Shown here: positions 18,608-27,330 of the stretch, in pieces
Position numbering within the stretch: position 1 is the first letter of the stretch
How the letters are laid out: each line of letters starts with the position of its first letter
Source of the DNA: Oxalobacteraceae bacterium OTU3CAMAD1
GTDB lineage: Bacteria; Pseudomonadota; Gammaproteobacteria; Burkholderiales; Burkholderiaceae_D
Direction: 5' to 3'
DNA length: 64,000 bases
NCBI GenBank assembly: GCA_024123915.1
Contig: CP099650.1
Location: forward strand, 4,154,001 to 4,218,000
The notes under the pieces: generated by a model
What the model was told of the DNA's origin: nothing
Databases searched by the model: none
The model's input: the letters and a program-made list of their open reading frames with translations, nothing else
Made by a program: the position numbers and the translations under genes

Positions 18608-19510
18608 ATGAAGGCAATACGTTTTTATGAATATGGCGGTCCAGAGGTTTTGAAGCTGGAAAATATCGATCTGCCGGAACCCGGCCCCGGCCAGATCCGC
18701 ATCGCGGTCAAGGCTGCCGGCGTCAATCCGATCGACTGGAAAGTTCGCGCCGGGTACATGCGCGAAATGATGCCGCTGGTGCTGCCCGCCGGGGTCGGGC
18801 ACGACGCGTCGGGCATCGTCGACGCCGTGGGGAGCGATGTGGCGGGTGTCTCGGTGGGCGATCCCGTCTTTGGCAGGGGCCATGCGACGATGGCCGAGTA
18901 CGCGATCCTCTACGAGTGGGCCCGCAAACCCGACACCCTGTCCTTCGAAGAGGCGGCGGCGCTTCCGGTGGCGGTCGAGACGGCCACCCGGATCATCGAG
19001 GAACTGGCGGTGAAACCCGGCGAAACGCTTTTGGTCAGCGGCGCCGCCGGCGGGGTAGGCTCCGCGGTCATTCAGTTGGCCGCCGCCTCGGGCATCCGTA
19101 CGATCGGCACGGCCAGCGCCGCGAAGCACGCCTATCTGCAATCGTTGGGGGCGATTCCGACGACCTACGGCCCCGGCCTTCCCGAACGGGTCGCCGCGCT
19201 GGCTGCGGACGGGGTACAGGCGGCCGTCGACATCGTTGGCTCCGGGGTCATAGCTGATTTGGTCGCGATCACCGGCGCGCCGACGAAGGTCGTGTCGATC
19301 TCCGACGTCCAGGCGCCTCAATACGGGGTCAGAACCTTGTTTGAGGACCGCAACGCCACGCCGGCCCTGGAGCGCGTTGCAAAGTTGTTTGTCGCCGGCG
19401 CATTCAAGTTGCCGGTGGAGCGCACCTTCAAGCTCGCAGAGCTTGGCGCTGCCCACGAACTCAGCGCGCAGGGCCGGGTCACGGGACGGCTCGTCATTGT
19501 GATCGGTTAG
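18608..19510 (+). CDS. Zinc-independent medium-chain alcohol dehydrogenase / quinone oxidoreductase
   Basis: 300-residue MDR-superfamily NADPH-dependent oxidoreductase of the quinone-reductase type. The GroES-like N-terminal part is MKAIRFYEYGGPEVLKLENI through AGVNPIDWKVRAGY. The Rossmann fold is centred on LLVSGAAGGVGSAVIQLAA (about residues 138-156). The catalytic-zinc ligands of true alcohol dehydrogenases are absent. Start 18608 has AAGGAG 8 bp upstream, and the longer frame upstream is antisense to LysR. It likely reduces quinones or enals under control of the divergent LysR protein, but the substrate is not readable. Confidence 0.88.
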   Translation: MKAIRFYEYGGPEVLKLENIDLPEPGPGQIRIAVKAAGVNPIDWKVRAGYMREMMPLVLPAGVGHDASGIVDAVGSDVAGVSVGDPVFGRGHATMAEYAILYEWARKPDTLSFEEAAALPVAVETATRIIEELAVKPGETLLVSGAAGGVGSAVIQLAAASGIRTIGTASAAKHAYLQSLGAIPTTYGPGLPERVAALAADGVQAAVDIVGSGVIADLVAITGAPTKVVSISDVQAPQYGVRTLFEDRNATPALERVAKLFVAGAFKLPVERTFKLAELGAAHELSAQGRVTGRLVIVIG

Positions 19511-19523
19511 ACCGAGGGCGCTG

Positions 19524-19550
19524 GGGCGCGCGGGCTTAAACAGCGCGCCC
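19524..19550 (+). terminator. GC-rich hairpin after the oxidoreductase gene
   Basis: GGGCGCGC / GCGCGCCC arms (8 bp) separated by 11 bases begin 14 bp after the stop codon. No T-run follows, so it is only a candidate terminator. Confidence 0.4.
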
Positions 19551-19582
19551 TAGCACCTTGGAATTACAGCAATGAGCACTAC

Positions 19583-19604
19583 AATGTTAAATATACTTAA
19601 CATT
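19583..19604. promoter_or_regulatory. Operator-like inverted repeat upstream of the XRE gene
   Basis: AATGTTAA-ATATAC-TTAACATT is a perfect 8-bp inverted repeat with a 6-base spacer, 15 bp upstream of the GTG start of the antitoxin-like gene. HipB/XRE antitoxins typically repress their own promoters through such sites. Confidence 0.65.
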
Positions 19605-19618
19605 AATCGGGTGTTCCG

Positions 19619-20095
19619 GTGAACTTGGCCTAAATCGGCGTTGAAATCCACAGCAAGCGCATTCAAGCCGGCCTGCTGCAGGAGCACGTTGCCAAGTTTG
19701 CTGGCCTCTCCCGCGTGACGATCAACCAGTTGGAGAACGGGACGCTGAAGGACCTAGGCTATACCAAGCTGAAGGCGGTAATGGATATTCTCGGCCTTCA
19801 CATGGAAATAGTGCAGCCTTGCGGCTTGAAAAGTGCGTTGGCGGTCGCCGCACGCAGCATCAGTACCAGCTACCGGGACGTGATGACACCGGACATGCTA
19901 TCGACTATGCTGCGTTCGGGCCAAGCGCCGGAACAGTTCCAACCCCATTTAATGGCCTTGCTGGATGAAACGCCATTACCCGTCGTGGTGAAAGCCATTG
20001 CGGAGGCGGCCACGCCCGATGTGCCGGCCAAGAAAATCATGAAGAATCTCAGCCAGTGGGCTAAACAATGGCAAGTAAGCAGAACGGTCTGGTAA
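19619..20095 (+). pseudogene. HipB-like XRE antitoxin gene interrupted near its 5' end
   Basis: Reading from the GTG at 19619, the frame gives V-N-L-A, a TAA at 19631-19633, then IGVEIHSKRIQAGLLQEHVA and GLSRVTINQLENGTLKDLGY, a complete XRE helix-turn-helix. A conceptual Q at the TAA (one C-to-T change from CAA) restores a start of the usual HipB type (MNLAQIG). Residues after the helix-turn-helix (about 75-155) form a Pro-poor helical C-terminus ending WAKQWQVSRTVW. The longest uninterrupted product from the GTG at 19715 would lack the first DNA-binding helices. Alternatively, a rare start codon after the TAA is used. No intact toxin gene follows. Expected role if functional: autorepressor antitoxin. 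Confidence 0.6.
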
Positions 20096-20160
20096 CGGTC
20101 GGGGAACCGGGAATTCCCGGTACATCCCGTGTCACCGGCGAGCGACGAACACGGGAACGG

Positions 20161-20901
20161 TCAGCGCGGCGCGCTGATCGCGCGATTGCGTTCAATGGTG
20201 CGTTCATGCGTCGGCGGCGTGGCGGCCTGCATAAACTCTTCAATCACCGCATCGCGATTCGCCGGAGCGCGATCCTTGTCCGCCGACGCTAAAGCTAGCC
20301 GCAGCTTGTCAACCGGCAGCTCGGTGCAATAGGCGGGCGTGCCTGGTTGTTGGCGCCAGGACTCGGCCAACGTTCCGGCATCGACAGGATCGAACCCCGC
20401 TTCATCGACCAGTTGTTCCGCGATTTTTTTGCTGCGGCTGTCGTCACCGGCCACCGGAATGGCAATACGTCCATCAGCGCCGGCTGGACGGCCGTTTGCC
20501 GACAGCGTATGCGCCAATACTGCATTGAACGCTTTGATGACCGGCCGGCCGAGTTGCTCGCTGGTCCACACACTTTCCGGTTTGCCCTGCTCAACGTCGG
20601 CGATCTTTTGATCCCGCATCGGATAGTAGTTGGACGTGTCGATGACGCAAACATGCGCAGGCACATCCGCGAACAAGGCGCCAACGTCCGGAATGCTTGC
20701 GAAGGGAATGGACAAGATGACGACGTCGACGTCTTTCACCGCGTCGATCGATGCGACCGGACTGGCGCCAATTCTTTCAGCCTGTTCACGTATCTGTTCA
20801 GGACCTTTTGAACCTGCCAGCTTGACCAGGTGGCCAGCTGCCGCGAATTTGCGCGCGAGCGTTCCACCAATGTTACCCGCGCCGATTATGCCGATTTTCA
20901 T
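20161..20901 (-). CDS. NADPH-dependent F420-reductase-like oxidoreductase
   Basis: 246-residue NAD(P)-binding protein. The dinucleotide-binding glycine motif is at the N-terminus (KIGIIGAGNIGGTLARKFAA), followed by SKGPEQ and the strand DVDVVILSIPFASIPDV. YYPMRDQKIADVEQG and GRPVIKAFNAVLAHTL are characteristic of the NPD/F420:NADP oxidoreductase-like family in bacteria. Most members outside actinobacteria probably do not use F420. It lies 51 bp downstream of a marR-type gene on the same strand, so it is probably the regulated redox enzyme of a two-gene unit. Physiological substrate unknown. Confidence 0.85.
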   Translation of the reverse strand: MKIGIIGAGNIGGTLARKFAAAGHLVKLAGSKGPEQIREQAERIGASPVASIDAVKDVDVVILSIPFASIPDVGALFADVPAHVCVIDTSNYYPMRDQKIADVEQGKPESVWTSEQLGRPVIKAFNAVLAHTLSANGRPAGADGRIAIPVAGDDSRSKKIAEQLVDEAGFDPVDAGTLAESWRQQPGTPAYCTELPVDKLRLALASADKDRAPANRDAVIEEFMQAATPPTHERTIERNRAISAPR

Positions 20902-20952
20902 GTTTTACTCCAATAAGAAATACTGCTGTTCTTCGCCGGCGGCAGGCGAAAC

Positions 20953-21384
20953 TCACTCCGGTGCCGGATGGGCCAGCGCTTCCAGGGTAAGGACCAGGTC
21001 ATACATGTCCTGGTCGCTCAACTTGCATAGCGTCTTGATCTGGCTGGTGACGCTGCGGACCGGCGTCTCAAGCGAGCGTCCGTGCGCCGTAAGGTCGACC
21101 ATCACGCGCCGCTCATCCGCCGGGTCGCGCGTTCGCGTGACCATGCCGGCTACTTCGAGGCGCTTCACCAGCGGCGTGATCGTGCCGGTATCCATGCCGA
21201 GGCGCGCGCCAAGCACGCCGACCGGCACCGGCGATTCTTCCAACAGTTCGAGTACCGCCAGATATTGTGGAAACGTCAAACCCAGCGGGTCCAGCAATGG
21301 CTTATGGAGCCGCGACATACGGTTCGCCACGCCGTAGAGCGCGAAAGACAACTTGGTACCGATCGATCGTTTGGGTGTCTGCAT
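20953..21384 (-). CDS. MarR-family transcriptional regulator
   Basis: 143-residue winged-helix repressor. The core is LTFPQYLAVLELLEESPVPVGVLGARLGM, then TGTITPLVKRLEVAGMVTRTRDPADERRVM, the MarR recognition helix and beta-wing. There is no conserved N-terminal redox cysteine of the OhrR kind, so peroxide sensing is not supported. It precedes the NADP-binding reductase gene and probably represses itself and that gene. A short inverted repeat lies directly upstream. Confidence 0.88.
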   Translation of the reverse strand: MQTPKRSIGTKLSFALYGVANRMSRLHKPLLDPLGLTFPQYLAVLELLEESPVPVGVLGARLGMDTGTITPLVKRLEVAGMVTRTRDPADERRVMVDLTAHGRSLETPVRSVTSQIKTLCKLSDQDMYDLVLTLEALAHPAPE

Positions 21385-21385
21385 T

Positions 21386-21418
21386 TATCTATTGTACCAG
21401 ACTCTAGCACACTAGATA
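21386..21418. promoter_or_regulatory. Possible MarR operator
   Basis: TATCTA at 21386-21391 and TAGATA at 21413-21418 form a 6-bp inverted repeat with a 21-base gap, immediately before the marR start and overlapping where its promoter must lie. The arms are short, so this is tentative. Confidence 0.3.
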
Positions 21419-21476
21419 TTTGACCGTTTGAGTCTCCCTGCGGCGCGGGCGACTCTTGTAGCCCCGGCGGTCAACT

Positions 21477-21504
21477 AAAAAACCGGCTTATTGAAAGAAG
21501 CCGG
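21477..21504 (-). terminator. Intrinsic terminator of the arabinoxylan operon
   Basis: On the minus strand CCGGCTT, an 8-base loop, AAGCCGG and then TTTTTT make a textbook Rho-independent terminator. It lies about 85 bp past the GH51 stop codon and marks the end of the long lipoprotein-to-GH51 unit. Confidence 0.85.
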
Positions 21505-21589
21505 CCTTGAGGCTCAAACCAATGTCTCCGACGTGTTTATCTCTATTGAACTGAAATCCGGCGCGGGTGCTGCCCGCGCCGGGCGCCTA

Positions 21590-23116
21590 CTACTCCAAAG
21601 CGACCACCATCACGGCCTTGGCGGGCACCTTGATCGAGAGCTTGCCGCTCGCCGCGCGCGTGCTGAACGCCGACGGCTTGATGACCTGCGGATTTTGGAA
21701 CGTGTTGTGCGCATCCATCGCGGCCGAGGTCAGCACCTTGCCGGCCGCGCCTTTGACCTTCGTGCCGGCGACATCGACGGCGACATCGACCGCTTTCGAC
21801 GGGTCGGTGTTGACGAGCGCCAGATACACCTTGCCGTCCTTGGCGCGCGCCGCCGAAGCGCTCACGCCCGGAATGGTGGTCGTGCCCAGAGTGTAGCTGG
21901 TGTTGTTCTTGATCGCCAGCGGCAGCGTCTTGGCGTCCTGGAACGGCACGTACATCTGGAACGCGTAGTAGGTCGGGGTCAGGACCATCTTCTCCTTGTC
22001 GGTCAGGATCATCGACTGCAGCACATTGACCATTTGGGCGATGGTGGTCATGGGGACCCGCTCCGCGTGCTCATGGAAGATGTTGAAGCTAAGCGCCGCC
22101 ACAAGCGCGTCGCGCAGGGAGTTTTGCTGGAAGAGGGCGCTTGGGGCGTTTTTCTCTTCGTCATACCAGGTACCCCACTCGTCGATCATCAGCCCGATCT
22201 TCTTCTCCGGATCGTTCTTGTCCAGCACGGCCACGTGGTCTTTGATGATCTTGTCCATTTTCGAGGCGGCGGCAAGGGTCGAAATCCACTCGCCTTCCTT
22301 GAAGCCGAGGGTCTTGCCCTTGACTTCCCAGATACCGCTCGGGATGGTGTACTGGTGGATGCTGATGCCATTCGTGCGGCCCTTCAGGTCCTTGCTCAAG
22401 ACCTCTGTCCAAGCAATCTCGCCGCCGGCGGCGATCATTTTCGGCTTGTTCTGCTCGGGCGTCCTCAGGAAGGTCCAGTAGTTGTTGTACAGGCCCGCGT
22501 AGTACTCGGGCTTCATGTTGCCGCCGCAGCCCCACAACTCGTTGCCGACTCCGAAATAGGCCACCTTGAACGGCTTTTCGCGCCCGTTCTTGGCGCGCAG
22601 CCGGGCCAGGGGCGAGCCGCCGTCCGCGGTCAGGTACTCGACCCAGTCGGCCATCTCCTGCACGGTGCCGGTGCCGACGTTGCCGTTGATGTAGGCGTCG
22701 GCGCCCAGCATGTCGATCAGGTCGAAGAATTCGTGGGTGCCGACGGCGTTGAACTGGTCCACGCGGCCGCCGTTGATGTTGCTTGGACGCTGGTCCTGCG
22801 GTCCGATGCCGTCGCGCCAATGGTAGGTGTCGGCGAAGCAGCCGCCCGGCCAGCGCACCAGCGGCACATGCAATTCCTTGAGCGCGCCGACGACGTCGTT
22901 GCGCCAGCCCCTGGTGTTGGGGATGGTCGACTTCTCGCCGACGTACATGCCCTCGTAGACGCCGGTGCCGAGATTCTCGGCGAACTGGCCGTACACATCT
23001 TTGTTGATGACCGGGCCGGGTTTGGCGGCGTCGATGCTGACGCTGACTTGGCCGGCGGCAAAAACGGGTACCGCGATCATGCCGAGTACGGCGAGGCTGT
23101 GTTTAATGAGGTTCAA
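21590..23116 (-). CDS. GH51 alpha-L-arabinofuranosidase, exported
   Basis: 508-residue retaining arabinofuranosidase that removes arabinose from arabinoxylan or arabinan oligomers. GH51 landmarks: PLVRWPGGCFADTYHWRDGI, acid/base Glu193 in YFGVGNELWG, and nucleophile Glu313 in LMIDEWGTWYDE, followed by a C-terminal beta-domain. An N-terminal signal peptide (NLIKHSLAVLGMIAVPVFAAG) places it in the periplasm or outside. The only start that keeps the signal peptide is a TTG at 23116 with GGAG upstream. The next ATG, at residue 13, would remove its charged n-region. It is the last gene of the five-gene unit, followed by the terminator at 21477-21504. Confidence 0.92.
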   Translation of the reverse strand: MNLIKHSLAVLGMIAVPVFAAGQVSVSIDAAKPGPVINKDVYGQFAENLGTGVYEGMYVGEKSTIPNTRGWRNDVVGALKELHVPLVRWPGGCFADTYHWRDGIGPQDQRPSNINGGRVDQFNAVGTHEFFDLIDMLGADAYINGNVGTGTVQEMADWVEYLTADGGSPLARLRAKNGREKPFKVAYFGVGNELWGCGGNMKPEYYAGLYNNYWTFLRTPEQNKPKMIAAGGEIAWTEVLSKDLKGRTNGISIHQYTIPSGIWEVKGKTLGFKEGEWISTLAAASKMDKIIKDHVAVLDKNDPEKKIGLMIDEWGTWYDEEKNAPSALFQQNSLRDALVAALSFNIFHEHAERVPMTTIAQMVNVLQSMILTDKEKMVLTPTYYAFQMYVPFQDAKTLPLAIKNNTSYTLGTTTIPGVSASAARAKDGKVYLALVNTDPSKAVDVAVDVAGTKVKGAAGKVLTSAAMDAHNTFQNPQVIKPSAFSTRAASGKLSIKVPAKAVMVVALE

Positions 23117-23197
23117 CAGGGGTCTCCAGACAGTGGTGATTAAGGTTTGCTACAAAGATCGTGGTTGCTGCAAAGCCGCTGTGCGGCTTGAATCTGG

Positions 23198-24148
23198 TTA
23201 TTCTTTTGGCTGCATCGCCGCCAGCGTGTCGGCCGGCGGTCGTCCGATCAGCTTGCGCGGCAAGTAGTCGAAATCGGCCGCGCCTGGCTTGCGCCAGCCA
23301 AGGATCAGCGCCAGGTTGAAGCCCGGCCCCTGGAAATAGCGCACGCGGAAGTTGCGCAAGCCCTTTTCCAGCGTCACCTTGGCCGTTTCCGGCGACGCTC
23401 CGTGGATGCCGTCGTTGTTGATCACGTCCTGCCCGTCGATGCTCAGGATGGCGCCGTCGTCGGACAACAGCATCAACTCCCACGTGCCGGCCTCGGCGAC
23501 ATTGACGGTGAAGCGGATATCGAGGCCAAACCATTCGGTGGTCGTGCCCAGGCCCGGAAAACCTTCGCGGAAATCGCGCGGCGCGATATTGAGCTGGGCC
23601 AGGCAGACGCGCTTGACCGGCTTGCGTCGCCGCATTTCGTTGACCGACTGGGTGCCGGTGCGCAGGTTATAGACATCGGCTACCATGTTCCGGTCCGGCG
23701 AGTCCGCACATTCCTCGAACAACTTGGGCGGCGTGGCCGCCACCTTGACCTCGGGCGGAGGGGGAGGCGGCGGCGGTGGTGGCGTGACCACGGCCGGCGC
23801 CGGGATGGCCTGCGCCACGGGTGGCGGAGCCACCTGGACCTCGGCTACCTTGACGGGCGCAAGGTCCGGCAGGGCAGGGACCTGCACCGGCGGAGGCTCG
23901 ACCGGGCGCGGCTCGGGCACGGTTTCGGGCGCTTTTTTCTCCGGCACTTTCGCCTCGAACAGCACGACATCGACGGCGCGCTGCTCCTGCTTGGGCGGGG
24001 GCCGCGAGTTCGACAGCAGCGCGAACAATCCCAGCACCAGATGGAGCAGGATCACAAGGCCGATGGCGTAGCGATTGTGCTTGCGCCCCCAGCGCGGCTC
24101 ACGTTCTTCGGTGGCGGGGGAATTGGTTTCCGGCGGTATCAGAGACAT
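23198..24148 (-). CDS. TonB-like membrane protein with C-terminal PA14 domain
   Basis: 316 residues. A short basic cytoplasmic leader is followed by one membrane helix (YAIGLVILLHLVLGLFALL, about residues 27-46). A Pro/Val/Glu-rich stretch (about 50-140) contains a run of ten prolines, the architecture of TonB. In place of the TonB C-terminal fold there is a PA14-like module (about 205-300: FGLDIRFTVNVAEAGTWELM, LLSDDGAILSIDGQDVIN, RNFRVRYFQGPGFNLALILG), which in other proteins binds glycans. It lies between the GH43-CBM6-GH43 gene and the GH51 gene, so a role in periplasmic sugar handling or receptor energisation is inferred. The domain combination is unusual. Function unproven. Confidence 0.75.
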   Translation of the reverse strand: MSLIPPETNSPATEEREPRWGRKHNRYAIGLVILLHLVLGLFALLSNSRPPPKQEQRAVDVVLFEAKVPEKKAPETVPEPRPVEPPPVQVPALPDLAPVKVAEVQVAPPPVAQAIPAPAVVTPPPPPPPPPPEVKVAATPPKLFEECADSPDRNMVADVYNLRTGTQSVNEMRRRKPVKRVCLAQLNIAPRDFREGFPGLGTTTEWFGLDIRFTVNVAEAGTWELMLLSDDGAILSIDGQDVINNDGIHGASPETAKVTLEKGLRNFRVRYFQGPGFNLALILGWRKPGAADFDYLPRKLIGRPPADTLAAMQPKE

Positions 24149-24180
24149 AGGTTTTCACAGATAATAGAAATCGGTCGACG

Positions 24181-27100
24181 TCAGCGGGAGGCGCCGCGTT
24201 GCCCGATCCGGTAGTAATCGAAGTCGACACGGCCGCCGGCGGTCTTGGTCGAATAGAAGAACAGCGCGTAGCGGTAACCCATGAAGTGCGGGAAGCTGTA
24301 TTCGAGACGCGAGGGGCGGCCGATGGCCTTCCACGATTTGCCGTCAAGGCTGTACGAGAAGCGCGCCATTTCAGGCGCGGGCTGGAACTCGCCCTCCACC
24401 TTGAGGTGAACGGTAGTGCCGGACAGGGGAATGGAGGCGATCTCCTCGGGCTTGTCGGAGTCGGCGCTCACCATGACGATCGATCTAACGCCGCCGCTCA
24501 TCTTCACGCCGACAAAACCATACTTCCTCTGGAAAGCGGACAGGCCGGCCCAGTCGCCGTCCTTCATGCCGCTCACGTCGATGCGGGTGGTGGCGGAACT
24601 GTCGGGGCCGAAGGTGCGCTGGGTGAGGGTGTTCCTGGCCTCCGGCAGGCTGGCGTCGACCCGGCCGGTGACCAGGCTCAGGTAGCCCGGGCGCTTGGTC
24701 AGCGACCAGTTACGCGGATCGGGATTGTGATTCCATTGCCAGGCGAGGGGCAGGGCGGGGGCGCCGGGCCGGCGGGCGAATTCGTCGGAGGCGACGATGC
24801 CGGCGGCGCCGGACGCGCCTTGGCCGCCGGCGGGAATGTCGAGCGTCATCGGCACTTCGCCGTCCTTGCCGAGCACGGGCCAGCCGTCCGTCCAGGTCAC
24901 GGGCACGAGGTAGGGAATGCGGCCGACGGCGCCGTTGTCCTTGAACAGATAGGTATACCATTTGCCTTCCGGGGTGTCGATCAGGCCGCCCTGGGCGATA
25001 CCGCGATCGTCGAGCGCAATGCGGCCCTCGTAGGGACCGTCGATGGTGTCGGCACGGTGGATGGTGACGGTACGCGCCCAGCGGGTGCCGGGCGAGGTGA
25101 TGTTAAACAGGTAGTAGCGGCCGTTGGCTTTGAACAGCTGCGAGCCCTCGCCTTTGAGCCCGCCCTGGTCGGGGCCGAACAGGGCGTTGACGTTGTCGAC
25201 GATGACCTTGTTCACGCCGCCAGGCTTGATGCCGGACAGATCGGGTAGCATTTCGACGAGCGAGATGCGGGCGCCCCCGTACACCATGTAGACGCGGCCG
25301 TCGTCGTCGAAGAACAGGCTGTGGTCGCCCAGCGATGGCTTGAAACTGGTCTCTTTCCACGGACCGCGATCCGGATCGCGCGTGCTGTAGATATGCGTGC
25401 GTTCCGTGTTGGCGGAGAAGGTCGACGCGTGAAACACGCCGTCGTGGTAACGCAGGCTGCTGGCCCAGGAGCCGGCGCCGTAGGCGTTCTTGCCGTTTTC
25501 GAGGCGGAAGGTTTCGTCGTCGGCCAGCGTCTCATAGGCGTAGGAGGCCATGCTCCAGTTGACCAGGTCGGTCGACTTCATGATCGGCAGGCCCGGGCTC
25601 ATGTGCATCGTCGTGCTGCTCATGTAGTAGGTTTTTCCTACGCGGATAATGGCGATGTCCGGCACGTCGGCCCAGATCAGGGGATTATGGGCGGGGTGCG
25701 CCGGTAGGGGCGGGGAGGCGACGGAAGCGTCCGCGGCATCGCGCCGGGCGAATTTCCAGTGATCGAACTTGAACAGTTCTTCGCCGGGCGCGCCGCGGAA
25801 CACGAAGAACAGATCGTGGACGCCCGGGGCGGCCGATACCTGCGCCGACTGCGGCTGCCACTCGCCGCCGGTGCCCGAGACCGGCAGGGTGCCGATCAAC
25901 TGGCCGTCGAGCTTGCCCAAGCGGATCTCGATCTTCGCCCCCGTGGCCTGCTTCGCCTTGGCCTTGCTGGAAAGGCTGGCCGTGAAGGCGCGCGCGCCGG
26001 TCGCGCCAAAATCGACATTGCGCACCTGGATATGGTCGCCGTCGTGGATGTTCCACACATTCTGGCCGCCTGCGCTGCTGCGCTCGATCTTGACGCCGGA
26101 CGACCAGGCGATGGTCTCCGCCTCCACGCGCTTGTAGGGATCGAGGGTCGCGATCGGCGCCGGCCCTTGCTTGGTCGGTTGCACCATCGGCACCGAGCCA
26201 TCCGGGTCGAACTTCAACTCGTCGACGGCCACGGAGCGTTTGAAGCCGTCGCCGCCCGGCAGCGCGGCATTGTGGTAGAAGAGGTAGGTCTTGCCCTTGA
26301 AATCCACCACGCCCGCGTGGTTGGTGAAGGCGCTTTGCGGCGGCATGATCACCCCGCCATAGGTCCACGGGCCCTCCGGCGTGGGGCCGGTGGAGTAGGC
26401 CAGATGCTCGGGGATGGGGCCGCCGGCAAAGAACAGGTAGTTGAGATTCTTGCGTTTATAGAGCCAAGGCCCCTCTTCGTAGGACGTGCCGCGCAGGGCG
26501 GGCTTTGGCAGCGTGTAGCCTTGCGTGTCGGGCGGCGTGCGCTCGCCCAAGGCCTTGACGGTCATCGGGTGGCCAATGATGCCTTTCTCGCCGACGCTCG
26601 TGTCGTAGGAAATCATGTCCTTGTTCAGCTTGACCGACCACAGGTTGGGATTGCCCCAGGCGAGATAGGCCTGGCCCTTGTCGTCGATGTAGACGGTCGG
26701 ATCGATGCTGTCGTACAGGCCGCCGGCGTGGCCGGCGATCAGCGGTTTTTTGATGGGGTCGGTGTAGGGGCCGAGGGGACTGTCGGCCACCAGCACGCCG
26801 ATGCCGCGTCCTTGCACCGGGGCATACAGATACCATTTGCCGTCCCGCTCGATCGCCTGTGGCGCCCAGGCGCCGTTGTTAAATCCATCCCAGCCGGAGA
26901 TTTCCTTGGCGGCCCACGGAAAGTCCCGCAGCGAGGCGATCACGCCATGCTGGGTCCAGTTCACCATGTCGGTCGTCGTGGCGAGCACCCAGTTCTTCAT
27001 GTTGAAGTTGTTGGGCTCACCGACATCCTCATCGTGGCTGGAAAACAGGTAGAGCGTGCCGTCGTGGACCATCGGGCCCGGATCGGCGGTGTACATCGTT

Positions 27101-27189
27101 TGTATCACCGGGTTGAGCGCGAATGACGCCGGGGGCAGCACGGCCAGCACGGATAGCAGGACGACGGCGGAGCAGGATGTTTTTTTCAT
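24181..27189 (-). CDS. Two-catalytic-domain GH43-CBM6-GH43 arabinoxylan enzyme
   Basis: 1002-residue secreted enzyme. The start is taken at 27189 (MKKTSCSAVVLLSVLAVLPP signal peptide) because the 36 residues encoded upstream are not signal-like. First GH43 domain, about 25-330, has Asp36 (TADPGPM), Asp163 (SIDPTVY) and Glu239 (YEEGPW). A CBM6-like beta-sandwich, about 350-500, begins YKRVEAETIAWSSG. The second GH43, about 520-830, opens NPLIWADVPDIAIIRVG with its acid in LKGEGSQLF, followed by a C-terminal sandwich (EFARRPGAPALPLAWQWNHN to the end). The two domains probably attack different linkages. The second half is closely similar to the separate GH43 gene at 36503-38056. Confidence 0.9.
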   Translation of the reverse strand: MKKTSCSAVVLLSVLAVLPPASFALNPVIQTMYTADPGPMVHDGTLYLFSSHDEDVGEPNNFNMKNWVLATTTDMVNWTQHGVIASLRDFPWAAKEISGWDGFNNGAWAPQAIERDGKWYLYAPVQGRGIGVLVADSPLGPYTDPIKKPLIAGHAGGLYDSIDPTVYIDDKGQAYLAWGNPNLWSVKLNKDMISYDTSVGEKGIIGHPMTVKALGERTPPDTQGYTLPKPALRGTSYEEGPWLYKRKNLNYLFFAGGPIPEHLAYSTGPTPEGPWTYGGVIMPPQSAFTNHAGVVDFKGKTYLFYHNAALPGGDGFKRSVAVDELKFDPDGSVPMVQPTKQGPAPIATLDPYKRVEAETIAWSSGVKIERSSAGGQNVWNIHDGDHIQVRNVDFGATGARAFTASLSSKAKAKQATGAKIEIRLGKLDGQLIGTLPVSGTGGEWQPQSAQVSAAPGVHDLFFVFRGAPGEELFKFDHWKFARRDAADASVASPPLPAHPAHNPLIWADVPDIAIIRVGKTYYMSSTTMHMSPGLPIMKSTDLVNWSMASYAYETLADDETFRLENGKNAYGAGSWASSLRYHDGVFHASTFSANTERTHIYSTRDPDRGPWKETSFKPSLGDHSLFFDDDGRVYMVYGGARISLVEMLPDLSGIKPGGVNKVIVDNVNALFGPDQGGLKGEGSQLFKANGRYYLFNITSPGTRWARTVTIHRADTIDGPYEGRIALDDRGIAQGGLIDTPEGKWYTYLFKDNGAVGRIPYLVPVTWTDGWPVLGKDGEVPMTLDIPAGGQGASGAAGIVASDEFARRPGAPALPLAWQWNHNPDPRNWSLTKRPGYLSLVTGRVDASLPEARNTLTQRTFGPDSSATTRIDVSGMKDGDWAGLSAFQRKYGFVGVKMSGGVRSIVMVSADSDKPEEIASIPLSGTTVHLKVEGEFQPAPEMARFSYSLDGKSWKAIGRPSRLEYSFPHFMGYRYALFFYSTKTAGGRVDFDYYRIGQRGASR

Positions 27190-27299
27190 GGGGCTTGAAA
27201 AGGGAAATGGCGAACGAGCGGGCGCGGCCTCGCAGGCTCGGCGCCCAAGCGAAAGAAAACACCGACCCGAGCGGGCCGGCGTTTTGGTCGGTAGCACAA

Positions 27300-27319
27300 G
27301 CGGCCCCGTTGGGGGCCGC
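27300..27319 (-). terminator. Intergenic hairpin between receptor and GH43 genes
   Basis: GCGGCCCC-GTTG-GGGGCCGC, a perfect 8-bp stem with a 4-base loop, lies 12 bp past the receptor stop and before the next gene of the unit. With no T-run it is more likely a processing or attenuation hairpin, lowering downstream expression, than a full terminator. Confidence 0.4.
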
Positions 27320-27330
27320 CCCGCCGCGTC

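Noticed and set aside
20068..20292. 74-codon plus-strand frame as a toxin gene
   Set aside because: Only the first 15 or so residues look natural. It then runs antisense into the NADP-binding reductase and becomes Arg-rich. Treated as a possible toxin remnant only.
23073..23197. Hairpin AAGCCGC/GCGGCTT (23173-23189) as an operon terminator
   Set aside because: Short stem without a T-run between two genes of the same unit. The true end is the terminator at 21477-21504.
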